Shown: piece after piece, positions 35,101 to 43,237 of the stretch | Layout: each line of letters opens with the position of its first letter | Position numbering within the stretch: position 1 is the first letter of the stretch | Source of the DNA: Akkermansiaceae bacterium | Lineage (GTDB): Bacteria > Verrucomicrobiota > Verrucomicrobiia > Verrucomicrobiales > Akkermansiaceae | Assembly (NCBI GenBank): GCA_025363295.1 | Contig: JANYEC010000076.1 | Coordinates: 1-64,000, forward strand | Direction: 5' to 3' | Length of the DNA: 64,000 nucleotides | Program-made: the position numbers and the translations under genes | The notes under the pieces: generated by a model | What the model was told of the DNA's origin: nothing | The model's input: the letters and a program-made list of their open reading frames with translations, nothing else | Database searches by the model: none

Positions 35101-37479
35101 ATTGGTGGCGGATTTCACCCAACCGAGTTCGGTGGTTTGGTAGGTGGTGGCCTTGAAGTAGGGGTCGGTGGAGGAGATGCGGTAGCCGGTGACAGAATCG
35201 TACGCGGTCGTGGCCTCGCTGAGATGCGAGGGAGAATAGTTTCCGTCCCGGGCAGTGACGGCAAAGCCGCGAGGATCGTAAGTATATGCCACCAAGGTTC
35301 CAATATCGTCCTCGTGGCGAAGGAGGTTTCCTTTGCTGTCGTAAATGTAGCGGTTTTGCCAATCGGTGGTTTCAGGGGCCGTGCGAGGCCGCGTGTCGGT
35401 GAGCGGGCGGTTCAGCAATGATGTGACGGGGATGGCGCTGCCGTCGGTCAGCTTGCCGTTCGACCCAGCCGGATCAGACGGTTTGGCGAAAGACCATTTC
35501 CACACGTAGCCCAGAGCATCAGTTTTCTGGAGGAGGTTGGCACGGTCATCGTAAGTATCGAAAGTGGTGACCCAGCCGAGCGGTTCGGTCTGGCGTTTTA
35601 GCGTTCCGGGGGAGGAGGGGGTTCCACCCACCAGATTGGTCTCCGCCACGCCATTGTTGAGGGCGTAGTATTCGAAGCGGGTGATATTGCCCAATGGATC
35701 GGCCTTGGCGATGACGTGACCCTTGCGGTCGAAGGTGTCGATCCACTTGAACTGGTCGCCATCGATGCGTGTGATCTGGCGTGGACCTGGGGTAAGGTAT
35801 TGGTAGGTGGTGGAGCGGTTGCCACCGTCAGTTTCGGAGATTTTCCGACCGTATTTGTCGTAGGAAATCTGCACGTCCCACGCACTAACTGGATTCAGAA
35901 TATTGGAGAGCAGTCCGTTGGGTCCATTGTAGGACATCGTCCAGGTGGTACTGAGCAGCGGAGTGGCCTCGTAAGCGGCGGGTCCCCGGTGGTCAAACGT
36001 GTAGAGCCTGTTCTGCCCGTCGTAGTTGAAAGTGGTCGTCCAGCCGAGAGCTTTGACGGTTTTCAGCAGGCCGGCATTGTAGGTGAATTGCCAGACGGTG
36101 CCTGCGGTGTCGGTCACTGTGTCTAGCAATCCTGCATTGGGCTCATAGGTGAGGACGACTCGGTTGCCGTTGAAATCCCGGATTTCTGCCAACTTTCCAG
36201 CGAGGAAAGCATCCGAAGTGGTGGTGGGGTGATAAAAACGATAGATCAGGCGGTCCGTGGTGATCCAGAGCATATAATCGGAATCCGCAGGATCGGTGAT
36301 GAGTTCGCCGCGATACTCGCCGTGGACAGTTTTATAAGGTTGGCCGGTGGGTTTCTGCCAGGTTTCCAAGCTGCCATCCCACATGAGGAGCCCGATGAAG
36401 CCGGTGCCTCCTACAAGAAACTTGCTGCCGGGAATAAGCCGCGTCTGAAACGAATGCCGCCATCCCGGCCCTAGCACCGCGTCTTCCTCGAACATGTTGT
36501 TACCGCCTTCCAATGCCTGGCTGTTGAACGAGATGCCGCTGTTGTAACCAATCCGGAACTCGAAGGGGATGCCGGCGGTGGGACGGGAGAGAAGGGTGCG
36601 TTGCCAGGAGAACGCTCCAGCCAAAGGAGCGAGAGCATCACGGCCATTGTTCTTCTGGGAATCGAAGAGCGATTGCTCGCCCTGTTTGTCGGATTCTGGG
36701 AACTCGATGGTACCTGTCCCAACCTTGGCGGCGCTTTCGGTGCCAGTGGGCGGAGTGGCGGCGAAGTTCTTGGTGTTGTCAACTGGCGTCGGGGAGTAGG
36801 CGAGTTTGAAGTAGCCCTTTAGACTTGTGTAAGTGCTAGGAATGTCTCGCAGGCGGTTGGTATTAATTGCTGTGGCGTTTTGGGAGGCTTGGATAATCGC
36901 GACTTCCTGGATTTCGCCCCAGAATTTTTCTCCGCCTTTGAAGCCCCCTATGGAAACGCCATCCGTGGTGGCGGAGTTCCCGATGTCCTGAGAGTAGGCG
37001 GTGAGGGCGCGGCCATCCACATAGGGTGTGTAAGTCGTGTTGCTGCGGACCACGGCGAGGTGGTACCAGCGGTCGAGGTAAGGACGCTCGACCAGTTTGA
37101 TAGGCGTAAGGGAAGACGTCCCTTGGGCGGAGAACTCGATGTTGCCCGTATTGATGTTGAAATAGAAACGCCAAGCGTGGGGCTGGTTCCAGTCGCCTGT
37201 CTTGCGGTTCGCGAGAATCGTCATATCGCTGCTGAGTTCAGTGCCGGTGGGGATCGAGATTTTCACCCAAGCCATGACCGTGAGCGCATTGGGTGCCGGA
37301 GTGATTGAAGGCGGGTTCCAACTCAGACCGCCTGTGGTGTCAGTGACTTCCAGGCGGACATTGCCTAACGTAGACGCTGTCGCAGGAAACACCGCTGCGT
37401 TAGAAATGTCACCTCCTGCCAACGCAAGGAACGACAAAAGCACGCTGACCCAACCGAAAAACTCGTTGATTGCCTTCAT
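32143..37479 (-). CDS. Giant Rhs/YD-repeat protein with N-terminal LamG and C-terminal LysM
   Basis: A 1778-residue exported protein. Start MKAINEFFGWVSVLLSFLAL (ATG at 37479) is a signal peptide; ATG at 37506 would add nine residues. A LamG-like domain lies at about 50-220, a DUF6531-type module at about 280-360, and an Rhs/YD repeat shell (repeats such as YDANGNETITRD, YDGLGRVTSLTYPGG) at about 420-1450. The Rhs core signature RARYYLADAGVFLSVDP and YGYGGSNPVTMSDPDGE are near 1490-1510. A Gly/Ala-rich region follows and then a LysM domain (YTIRSGDTLSSISARIGVSV) at about 1713-1757. Rhs shells encapsulate C-terminal toxins; no toxin family is recognisable here, and the LysM replaces it. No immunity gene follows. 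Confidence 0.85.
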   Translation of the reverse strand: MKAINEFFGWVSVLLSFLALAGGDISNAAVFPATASTLGNVRLEVTDTTGGLSWNPPSITPAPNALTVMAWVKISIPTGTELSSDMTILANRKTGDWNQPHAWRFYFNINTGNIEFSAQGTSSLTPIKLVERPYLDRWYHLAVVRSNTTYTPYVDGRALTAYSQDIGNSATTDGVSIGGFKGGEKFWGEIQEVAIIQASQNATAINTNRLRDIPSTYTSLKGYFKLAYSPTPVDNTKNFAATPPTGTESAAKVGTGTIEFPESDKQGEQSLFDSQKNNGRDALAPLAGAFSWQRTLLSRPTAGIPFEFRIGYNSGISFNSQALEGGNNMFEEDAVLGPGWRHSFQTRLIPGSKFLVGGTGFIGLLMWDGSLETWQKPTGQPYKTVHGEYRGELITDPADSDYMLWITTDRLIYRFYHPTTTSDAFLAGKLAEIRDFNGNRVVLTYEPNAGLLDTVTDTAGTVWQFTYNAGLLKTVKALGWTTTFNYDGQNRLYTFDHRGPAAYEATPLLSTTWTMSYNGPNGLLSNILNPVSAWDVQISYDKYGRKISETDGGNRSTTYQYLTPGPRQITRIDGDQFKWIDTFDRKGHVIAKADPLGNITRFEYYALNNGVAETNLVGGTPSSPGTLKRQTEPLGWVTTFDTYDDRANLLQKTDALGYVWKWSFAKPSDPAGSNGKLTDGSAIPVTSLLNRPLTDTRPRTAPETTDWQNRYIYDSKGNLLRHEDDIGTLVAYTYDPRGFAVTARDGNYSPSHLSEATTAYDSVTGYRISSTDPYFKATTYQTTELGWVKSATNTIGETCTSEFDINGRVIRSTNAAGHTVSTVIDAIGRQRFVTDAKGQTSESQYDNSNLRIWTKDRAGKIATAQFNNRSLPYQANSPNVPISQPTGPPIEQSLTSLRSYDNAGRPLRETDPALDYTEHGYDANGNETITRDKTGKLYRKQYDVLNRVAVESDPLGNTRSTTFDEAGRVLTITNPNGSVTRHEYDGRGRLKKWTDPEGNIWIYTYDGVGNITNIKDALNGNYRMTYDLRNARFTETNQDNLEWTYTYDELGRLKTQREPTGITRTLFYDPAGRLFLVQFSTGRQNVLSYDNNGNVMVAIRIEAVTQVPTFTQFDYDPLDRPISSTDIFGKKVEYGYDGLGRVTSLTYPGGKILSQEFDNRSRLVRQTTAANWGSHTLTYTWDKEGRLTGQTYPNGMIRSASYDDSGRQTSLSYTDSTTIAVQIALSYGYDHNGNQTSAKEKGLPAYTPAAAHDETSLYTDAGRVKTRNDAADPSGAKSWTYEFKNADNTASFNLSKATNPTIGSLALTYDEDNRTTQLAVTPPAGGPSTVVNRYDAMGRRISRTLTTPGNAPSETRYVLNLIGGMERILADTNASGTIGSYYIHGPDLAVKIDATDPTKITCFHADASGNIVRLTDKTRAATAQYAYSDYGRPFAVTGATGTDTNPYRFVGSQGVMEEPILPGLYFMRARYYLADAGVFLSVDPVKNIGPVWKPEVYGYGGSNPVTMSDPDGEFYGATVGALTGVIKTTAMMNYEMIQYLASNGSIGRSYSYSEVTSKVVGAAVGGAIDGAIGGKGLVKYLGGGVGASAGLAAERSVGSLLGVDYNNSFTDALGEEWIDHTISFGVSKLIPDVPGSKGSGTWGSKAIKHGLAEIGHGVAGGMVAKFLASAASTSAGIYAQQTNKIASTTSAPATRSTGTTSAGGSGGSSYTIRSGDTLSSISARIGVSVAVLASSNGITNVHNIRAGATLSIPSSGGGSSATGLKAGTSTGSKSSGKK

Positions 37480-37775
37480 TGAAGTGCAACAGTCTTGGGG
37501 GTCCACGCTCGCGCTTCAATCCCAATTATCGTTGGAAAAATATTATTGATCAGTAAGTCAATAACTCCAATTGATGAAGAGTATCGGGATTCAGCACATT
37601 TTAAAATCTGACGATCTGAGCCGGCCCCAGAAAATCAGGCCAGTGGGTAAGCTGTGATTGTGGTGTGTGGGGACGGCATTTAAACCGAACCAAACACAGA
37701 TAAAATGAAAGGCAAACGAAGAAGACACGACGTTTTTCGGCTTGGTGGCCTTCGCCATGCTGTAATCATTCAGCC

Positions 37776-39482
37776 ATGAAACGCGGCACCGCCATCACCA
37801 TTACGATCATCGTCAGCATGATGTTCGCGGTGTTCTTTATCTATCCGGCAGGGATGGTCGTGAAGCAGGCGTTCGAGGGGACGAGGGCGGATGGCACACA
37901 CTTTTTTACGCTGGATTTCTTTGCGGCGGTTTTCAGAAATCCCATCTATCGGGAAGGACTTTGGAATGCCTTTGCCTTGGGAATCACGAGCACGCTTGCC
38001 ACCTTGGCCATCGCGTTTCCGTTAGCACTGATCGGGCATCGTTATGAATTTTTCGGAAAGCAAACGCTTGGCGTGCTGGTGCTCGCGCCGATGATCCTAC
38101 CGCCCTTCGTCGGTGCGGTTGGGGTGAAGCAGATGCTGGGAGTGAACGGCGCTTTCAACGCGTTGCTCATCAAGTCCGGCCTGATGGAAGCGGATCTTCC
38201 CTACGATTGGCTTGCCCACGGACGCTTCGCCGGCATCGTGCTGATGAATGCGCTGCATCTCTATCCGATCCTCTACATGAATATCGCCGCAGCGCTGGCA
38301 AACCTCGATCCGGCGATGGAACAGGCCGCAGAAAATCTCGGCTGCGCGCCGTGGAAGCGCTTTTTCAGGATCACCCTGCCGCTTGCAATGCCCGGTGTTT
38401 TTGCGGGAGCTTCCATCGTTTTCATCTGGGCTTTCACGGAACTCGGAGTGCCCTTAGTTTTCGATTACGCCCGCGTTGCGCCTGTGCAGATTTTCGATGG
38501 ATTAAAAGGACTTGATAGAAATCCGATTCCCTACGCTCTAACGGCGGTCCTGCTGATCGTCGCTGCTGCAGTGTTCGCTCTATCAAAACTGGCGATAGGT
38601 CGCTCGCCTCTCGGGACGGCGCCGCGACCGAAAGGCCGCTCGAACTCGTTGCAGCTCTCCGGTTGGAAGTCTGCGGGGTGTAGCTTGTTTTTCATCGGCG
38701 TCTTCGCATTCGCCGCGATTCCTCACCTCGGAGTGCTTCTGTTATCCTTCGCCGGACGCTGGTATGGCACGGTGATCCCGGACACTCTAACGATGCGCCA
38801 TTACATCGAGGCACTCGGCAACGGACTCGTTGTTCCGTCTATCCAAAACAGCCTGCTCTACGCCGGTTGTGCCACGCTGATCGCGCTGGCGATGGGGCTG
38901 AGCGTTGCGTGGGTCGTCGTGCGGTCGGATCTGAAATTTCGCAACGTGCTCGATGCTGTCGTGATGCTGCCGCTGGCGGTTCCCGGGCTGGTGATGGCAT
39001 TCGGCTATCTTGCGCTCTCACAAGAAGGGAAGGCGTTTCGATTCCTCGTCGGCGCGGGTGAAAATCCGTTTCTGTTAATTGTGATCGCCTACGCCATCCG
39101 ACGACTTCCCTACATAGTCCGCTCCGCAGTGGCGGGACTCCAACAAAGCAATCCGACACTTGAGGAAGCAGCAAAATCGTTAGGGGCCAGCCCAGCCCGC
39201 ACGCTGCGGCGGGTGGCAATTCCCCTGATCGGCGCAAACCTCGCGGCGGGCTCAATCCTTGCATTTGCGTTTGCTATGTTAGAAGTGAGCGATAGCCTCA
39301 TCCTCGCCCAACAGGCGCAACATTACCCGATTACCAAAGCGATCTACACTCTGCTCAGCACCTTAGGAAATGGCACGGAGCTCGCCGCTGCCCTCGGCGT
39401 GTGGGCGATGGTTTTTCTATCAGTCGCCATCATGGGAGCGGCGGTTCTCGGAGGAAAACACGGAGGCTTGTTCAAGGTTTAG
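37776..39482 (+). CDS. Iron-type ABC transporter permease, two fused domains
   Basis: A 568-residue inner-membrane permease of the FbpB/AfuB kind, with about twelve hydrophobic helices. Two EAA loops mark the two BPD_transp_1 halves: MEQAAENLGCAPWKRFFRI at about residue 180 and LEEAAKSLGASPARTLRRV at about 465. It would accept substrate from the binding protein at 24504-25982 and couple to the ATPase at 23416-24489. These three normally form one operon; here the permease is separated from its partners by 11.8 kb of minus-strand giant genes. Its GTTAG/CTAAC word content (5 in 1.7 kb) resembles the core genes, not the island. Confidence 0.85.
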   Translation: MKRGTAITITIIVSMMFAVFFIYPAGMVVKQAFEGTRADGTHFFTLDFFAAVFRNPIYREGLWNAFALGITSTLATLAIAFPLALIGHRYEFFGKQTLGVLVLAPMILPPFVGAVGVKQMLGVNGAFNALLIKSGLMEADLPYDWLAHGRFAGIVLMNALHLYPILYMNIAAALANLDPAMEQAAENLGCAPWKRFFRITLPLAMPGVFAGASIVFIWAFTELGVPLVFDYARVAPVQIFDGLKGLDRNPIPYALTAVLLIVAAAVFALSKLAIGRSPLGTAPRPKGRSNSLQLSGWKSAGCSLFFIGVFAFAAIPHLGVLLLSFAGRWYGTVIPDTLTMRHYIEALGNGLVVPSIQNSLLYAGCATLIALAMGLSVAWVVVRSDLKFRNVLDAVVMLPLAVPGLVMAFGYLALSQEGKAFRFLVGAGENPFLLIVIAYAIRRLPYIVRSAVAGLQQSNPTLEEAAKSLGASPARTLRRVAIPLIGANLAAGSILAFAFAMLEVSDSLILAQQAQHYPITKAIYTLLSTLGNGTELAAALGVWAMVFLSVAIMGAAVLGGKHGGLFKV

Positions 39483-39510
39483 ACTGCTAGATTCTCACCA
39501 TCGAGGAGAG

Positions 39511-40053
39511 TCACGCCTCGTCCATTTCCAAACGATAGCGCTGGATTTTCGGGTCGATTTGTTGGCTCCAAGCGTCGATTCCGCCGCGCAGGGCATAAGT
39601 TTCGTGCAGACCGTGGCCGCGAAACCAGGCGACTTGGTCGAGTGCGTTGCGACCGCTGTGGTCGTAGAGCAGAATTTTCGTTTGGGAATCCCCGGCAAAT
39701 AATTGTTGCTGGAGTTCCTGGGTGAAAAATTCCGAGCCGGGAATCACCACCGCTTCGTGCTCCTCGCGGGTGCGGAGATCGATAAGTCGCAGTTGGGAAC
39801 GTTGTTTGTTCGCGTCGGCGGGATCCATCCACATCGCGGAGTCATAGGCGTGGCTGGTAAGCAAGTGCCCGAGGACCTCGTCCACGGGTAGTTCGCTGCG
39901 GTTGCAGAGTTCTGCGAGAGTTTCCTCGTTGCCAAAAGCGCAGCTCTGACAACCGCCGAGGTGGTAGCGGGCGAAGATCGCCCGCCGTGCTCCCGGCAAA
40001 GTTTCAAGAATGGTGCTCATCGAAGAGTCTGCGGTGAGGTCGGAAGGCTGCAT
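39511..40053 (-). CDS. Cys-pair (DUF1858-like) plus inactive-rhodanese protein
   Basis: A 180-residue protein. The N-terminal part has ARYHLGGCQSCAFGNEETLA with a CxxC pair, similar to the DUF1858/hybrid-cluster disulfide domain. A rhodanese fold follows from about residue 75: LRLIDLRTREEHEAVVIPG and ILLYDHSGRNALDQVAWFRG. The catalytic Cys position (C in the usual CxxG loop) is Asp, so sulfurtransferase activity is not expected from that residue. Start ATG at 40053 or 40020 (MSTILETL). Divergent from pssA, with an 87-base promoter gap. Any role in sulfur or redox chemistry is an inference. Confidence 0.7.
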   Translation of the reverse strand: MQPSDLTADSSMSTILETLPGARRAIFARYHLGGCQSCAFGNEETLAELCNRSELPVDEVLGHLLTSHAYDSAMWMDPADANKQRSQLRLIDLRTREEHEAVVIPGSEFFTQELQQQLFAGDSQTKILLYDHSGRNALDQVAWFRGHGLHETYALRGGIDAWSQQIDPKIQRYRLEMDEA

Positions 40054-40140
40054 GGGCGGATGATAGGCTGGGGAAAAGAGCTTGGCACGCAGGTATTTTA
40101 CACTGTTTCCCGAGCCCAAACCGTGGAATAAACTCGCCTC

Positions 40141-41013
40141 ATGCCGAAGGACCGAGACCCGGACGAACCGAAAATCTACTTTTTGCCCAACCTGATGACG
40201 GCTTGCAATCTGGCCTGCGGGTTCTTCGCGGTGCTGATGATTTTCAAGGGCCTCGTGGAAGTGGGAAACGTGAAACTGCCTGAAAAGGAATATTACGAGC
40301 AGGTGAAGCAATATTATGAATATGCAATCCTGCTGATTTTTGGCTCATGTTTGTTCGATCTTCTCGATGGCCGCTTGGCCCGACTGGGTGGGCAAGAATC
40401 GCCGTTCGGACAGGAGTTTGACTCGCTGGCGGATATCATTTCCTTCGGCATGGCTCCGGCGATGCTGCTGTCGAAAGCGGTACTTTTTCCGTTAGGAAAC
40501 ATCGGCTGGGCAATCGCGCTGGTTTATCTCATCTGCGGTGCGATGCGACTTGCTAGATTCAACTGTCTCGCATCAATGCCAAAAAAACCAGGTGCATCGA
40601 GTGATTTTCGCGGCCTGCCCATTCCCATGGCGGCGGGGTTCATCGCTTCTATCACCTTCCTTCTCATCGATTTTTATAAGAACGACCACGAGCTCGGGAT
40701 GTGGAAATACATTCTTGCAGGCGCGATGCTTGGCTTGTCGCTGCTGATGATCAGTGATGTGCGCTATCCCAGTTTCAAAAAAGTAGATTGGAGCACTCGC
40801 GGCACACTGGGAGCGATCGTCGTCGCGTTGTTAGTATTACTGGCGACTGTCCAATTCCGCTTCGTGATGCCCGTGGTACTTTTTAGCATTTACCTACTCT
40901 ATGGATTACTTGTTAGGCCTTGGATCTCAAATCGTTTACGGAAGGAAATCGAGGTCGAGGATGGCGATGAAAACGGAGATTCCATCGCCCGTGACAAGGA
41001 AAAGGAAGCATGA
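40141..41013 (+). CDS. pssA: CDP-diacylglycerol-serine O-phosphatidyltransferase
   Basis: A 290-residue membrane enzyme making phosphatidylserine from CDP-diacylglycerol and serine, the first step to phosphatidylethanolamine. The CDP-alcohol phosphotransferase motif D-G-x2-A-R-x8-G-x3-D-x3-D is complete in DGRLARLGGQESPFGQEFDS (residues about 76-98). About six transmembrane segments follow the motif. The C-terminus is charged (EVEDGDENGDSIARDKEKEA). It overlaps the next gene by four bases. Confidence 0.88.
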   Translation: MPKDRDPDEPKIYFLPNLMTACNLACGFFAVLMIFKGLVEVGNVKLPEKEYYEQVKQYYEYAILLIFGSCLFDLLDGRLARLGGQESPFGQEFDSLADIISFGMAPAMLLSKAVLFPLGNIGWAIALVYLICGAMRLARFNCLASMPKKPGASSDFRGLPIPMAAGFIASITFLLIDFYKNDHELGMWKYILAGAMLGLSLLMISDVRYPSFKKVDWSTRGTLGAIVVALLVLLATVQFRFVMPVVLFSIYLLYGLLVRPWISNRLRKEIEVEDGDENGDSIARDKEKEA

Positions 41014-41930
41014 TTGAAGGCAAAAAAAGATCCGGATGGGTCGCTTTCATGCTCGTCCTGCTGCCACTGTGGCTGATCGGCTCAGGCGGCGGTGCGCTTT
41101 GGTACTATTTCCACAAGGAGAGAAAGCAGGCGTTGGTGGAGCAGGAACGTTTCTCGCAAGCAGTATCTATCCCACTGCTCACCGACGACCTTCGCAAGTT
41201 GCTAGATGTAATCGGCGAGCGGAATGGCTCGTCTCAAATCGCTGCCGCGAATCTATCACGCACGGCAGTGATGATCGAAGGGCTGTTAGGTCCCTCAAAT
41301 ACAGGATATGCCGTGAAGCTTAATCGGGGGCCGGCTGACTGGCCGATTCTACAAGTGAGCATCGCAGGAAAAGATACGAAAGCCCCTGCGTTATGGATCG
41401 TTTCCTCCTACGACAGCCGGGCCGGATCACGCGGAGTGGAGGCAAATGCAACAGGTCTCGCCGCGACTCTAGCAGCGGCACAGGCGATGGCTGGTGACAA
41501 ACCGAACGTGGCCCTTTACTTTATTTTTCTTCCTCATGCAAATGATCCTGAGTCCCCTATAGTCGAGACAGCGGGAAAATTTTCCGAGCTCGTGAAAGCT
41601 GCAGGTGGCGCGAAAGCGATCCTAGTCGTAGAAGCAATGGGTGCAGGTGAGATGCTGTGGCTGAGCTCGCGTGAGAGTTCGGCAGTGCCGCTCAATTTGG
41701 CAGCCGGACTGGGAGCGGTCCATGGTGCTGAGGATGTTTGTATGGGAGATGACACGGATCTAGCGAGCACACTTTTTGAAATGAATCTGCCTGCGGTTCG
41801 GATCGCGACGCGGGCGCACTTGGCCGCAGACGAGCCGGATGAAAAAGCACCGTTCGCGCCGACGGTCGCAGCATCGACCGGGCGCTTGATCGAATTGATC
41901 CGACGTTGTTTGGCACCTGCGAAAAAATAG
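41010..41930 (+). CDS. Membrane-anchored M28-peptidase-like protein, probably inactive
   Basis: A 306-residue protein with one N-terminal membrane anchor (FMLVLLPLWLIGSGGGALWYY at residues 14-34). The soluble part follows the M28 aminopeptidase layout: ALWIVSSYDSRAGSRGVEANATGLAATLA resembles the metal-binding region GAHYDS...GADDNASG, but the His ligand is Ser and the Asp ligand is Ala. Zinc binding and peptidase activity are therefore doubtful. It is translationally coupled to pssA by a four-base overlap, suggesting a membrane-biogenesis role. Function is otherwise unknown. Confidence 0.55.
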   Translation: MIEGKKRSGWVAFMLVLLPLWLIGSGGGALWYYFHKERKQALVEQERFSQAVSIPLLTDDLRKLLDVIGERNGSSQIAAANLSRTAVMIEGLLGPSNTGYAVKLNRGPADWPILQVSIAGKDTKAPALWIVSSYDSRAGSRGVEANATGLAATLAAAQAMAGDKPNVALYFIFLPHANDPESPIVETAGKFSELVKAAGGAKAILVVEAMGAGEMLWLSSRESSAVPLNLAAGLGAVHGAEDVCMGDDTDLASTLFEMNLPAVRIATRAHLAADEPDEKAPFAPTVAASTGRLIELIRRCLAPAKK

Positions 41931-41987
41931 AGATTAGATTCCGGGTTGCAGAATTCCAGAAGCCGTCCAGAATGACCCATCAAAACG

Positions 41988-43196
41988 ATGACCCATTCTC
42001 ACATGAGACCTTCAGATATGGATCCGGCCTTCATTTCCCATGCGCCGGGCTACTGGGCGGAAGAGGAAATGCCTCACTGGCATGACCACCGCTGGCAACT
42101 ACGCAATCGGGTGGATTCGCTGGCGGATCTCGATCTGCGCTTAAATCTCACCGACGAAGAACGCGCCGGCGTTTTGCTTGCCGGAACGAAACTAGCGATG
42201 GCGATCACGCCGCATTTTTTCAATTTGATCGACCGAGATGACCCGGACTGCCCAATCCGCAGACAGGTGATTCCAAGGATCGAGGAGGGCTGGAATGCGC
42301 CCGAGGAAATGGCAGATCCCTGTGGCGAGGACTCACACATGCCAGTCCCGGGACTGGTGCATCGATACCCTGACCGGGTGCTTTTCCTCGTGACCGACCG
42401 ATGTGCCTCGTATTGCCGCTATTGCACCAGGTCCCGCGTCGTGTCCGGCGTGGGCGAGCAGCATCTCGAGACCCAATGGGAAATGGCGTTTCAATATCTT
42501 GAGAAACACACCGAAGTGCGCGATGTCTTGCTATCAGGAGGCGATCCGTTGATTTTCTCAGACGACAAACTTGATAAAATTCTCACCCGCCTGCGTGCGA
42601 TCCCGCACATCCAGTTCATTCGAATTGGCTCACGCATTCCCATTTTTCTCCCTCAACGGATCACACCTGAACTTTGCGCGATGTTAAAAAAACACCATCC
42701 GCTTTTCATCTCCATCCACACGAACCACCCGCGTGAACTCACAAGCGAGGTGCGCGACGCCCTCGGACGTCTAGCAGACGCAGGCATCCCACTCGGCAAT
42801 CAAAGCGTGATGCTGCGCGGAGTGAATGACAGCGTAGAGATTCAAAAAGCACTCGTGCAAAAATTGCTAATGTGCCGAGTGAAGCCGTATTATCTCTATC
42901 AGTGTGATCTCATCAATGGCTCGTCTCATCTAAGAACGCCAGTCGCAGAAGGCGTGGCGATCATCGAAGGTCTGCGCGGCCACACCACCGGCTACGCGAT
43001 TCCTCAGTTTGTCATCGATGGCCCGGGCGGCGGCGGAAAGATTCCTATCAATCCGAATTACGTGGTAGATACTGCCTCCGGACGGATCACGCTGCGGAAT
43101 TTCGAAGGTGAAATTTTCGAGTATCCCGATCCGACGCCGATTCCAGAATCTGACCTTAACCGCCTCCATCAGGAAGTTCTTAGCCGTTGTTCGTAA
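41988..43196 (+). CDS. kamA: KamA-family lysine 2,3-aminomutase
   Basis: A 402-residue radical-SAM enzyme. The iron-sulfur cluster motif CxxxCxxC is in DRCASYCRYCTRSRVV (about residues 138-151). A SAM-binding barrel follows with DVLLSGGDPLIFSD, FISIHTNHPRELT and VKPYYLYQCDLINGSSHLRT. PLP binding is expected at the Lys in GPGGGGKIPINPNY near the C-terminus. It interconverts L-alpha-lysine and L-beta-lysine, or an analogous substrate such as glutamate; Asp residues that fix the epsilon-amino group were not checked. It starts at ATG 41988 and stands alone. Confidence 0.85.
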   Translation: MTHSHMRPSDMDPAFISHAPGYWAEEEMPHWHDHRWQLRNRVDSLADLDLRLNLTDEERAGVLLAGTKLAMAITPHFFNLIDRDDPDCPIRRQVIPRIEEGWNAPEEMADPCGEDSHMPVPGLVHRYPDRVLFLVTDRCASYCRYCTRSRVVSGVGEQHLETQWEMAFQYLEKHTEVRDVLLSGGDPLIFSDDKLDKILTRLRAIPHIQFIRIGSRIPIFLPQRITPELCAMLKKHHPLFISIHTNHPRELTSEVRDALGRLADAGIPLGNQSVMLRGVNDSVEIQKALVQKLLMCRVKPYYLYQCDLINGSSHLRTPVAEGVAIIEGLRGHTTGYAIPQFVIDGPGGGGKIPINPNYVVDTASGRITLRNFEGEIFEYPDPTPIPESDLNRLHQEVLSRCS

Positions 43197-43237
43197 GCGC
43201 GCATTGCCCAGTTAGAAATCCTTCAAGCACCGTGACA

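Noticed and set aside
26009..38657. Shared 13-mer CTCGTTGCAGCTC at 26009 and 38645 as an insertion duplication
   Set aside because: A 13-base match is expected many times by chance in 64 kb, and the second copy lies inside the permease coding sequence, not at the island edge.
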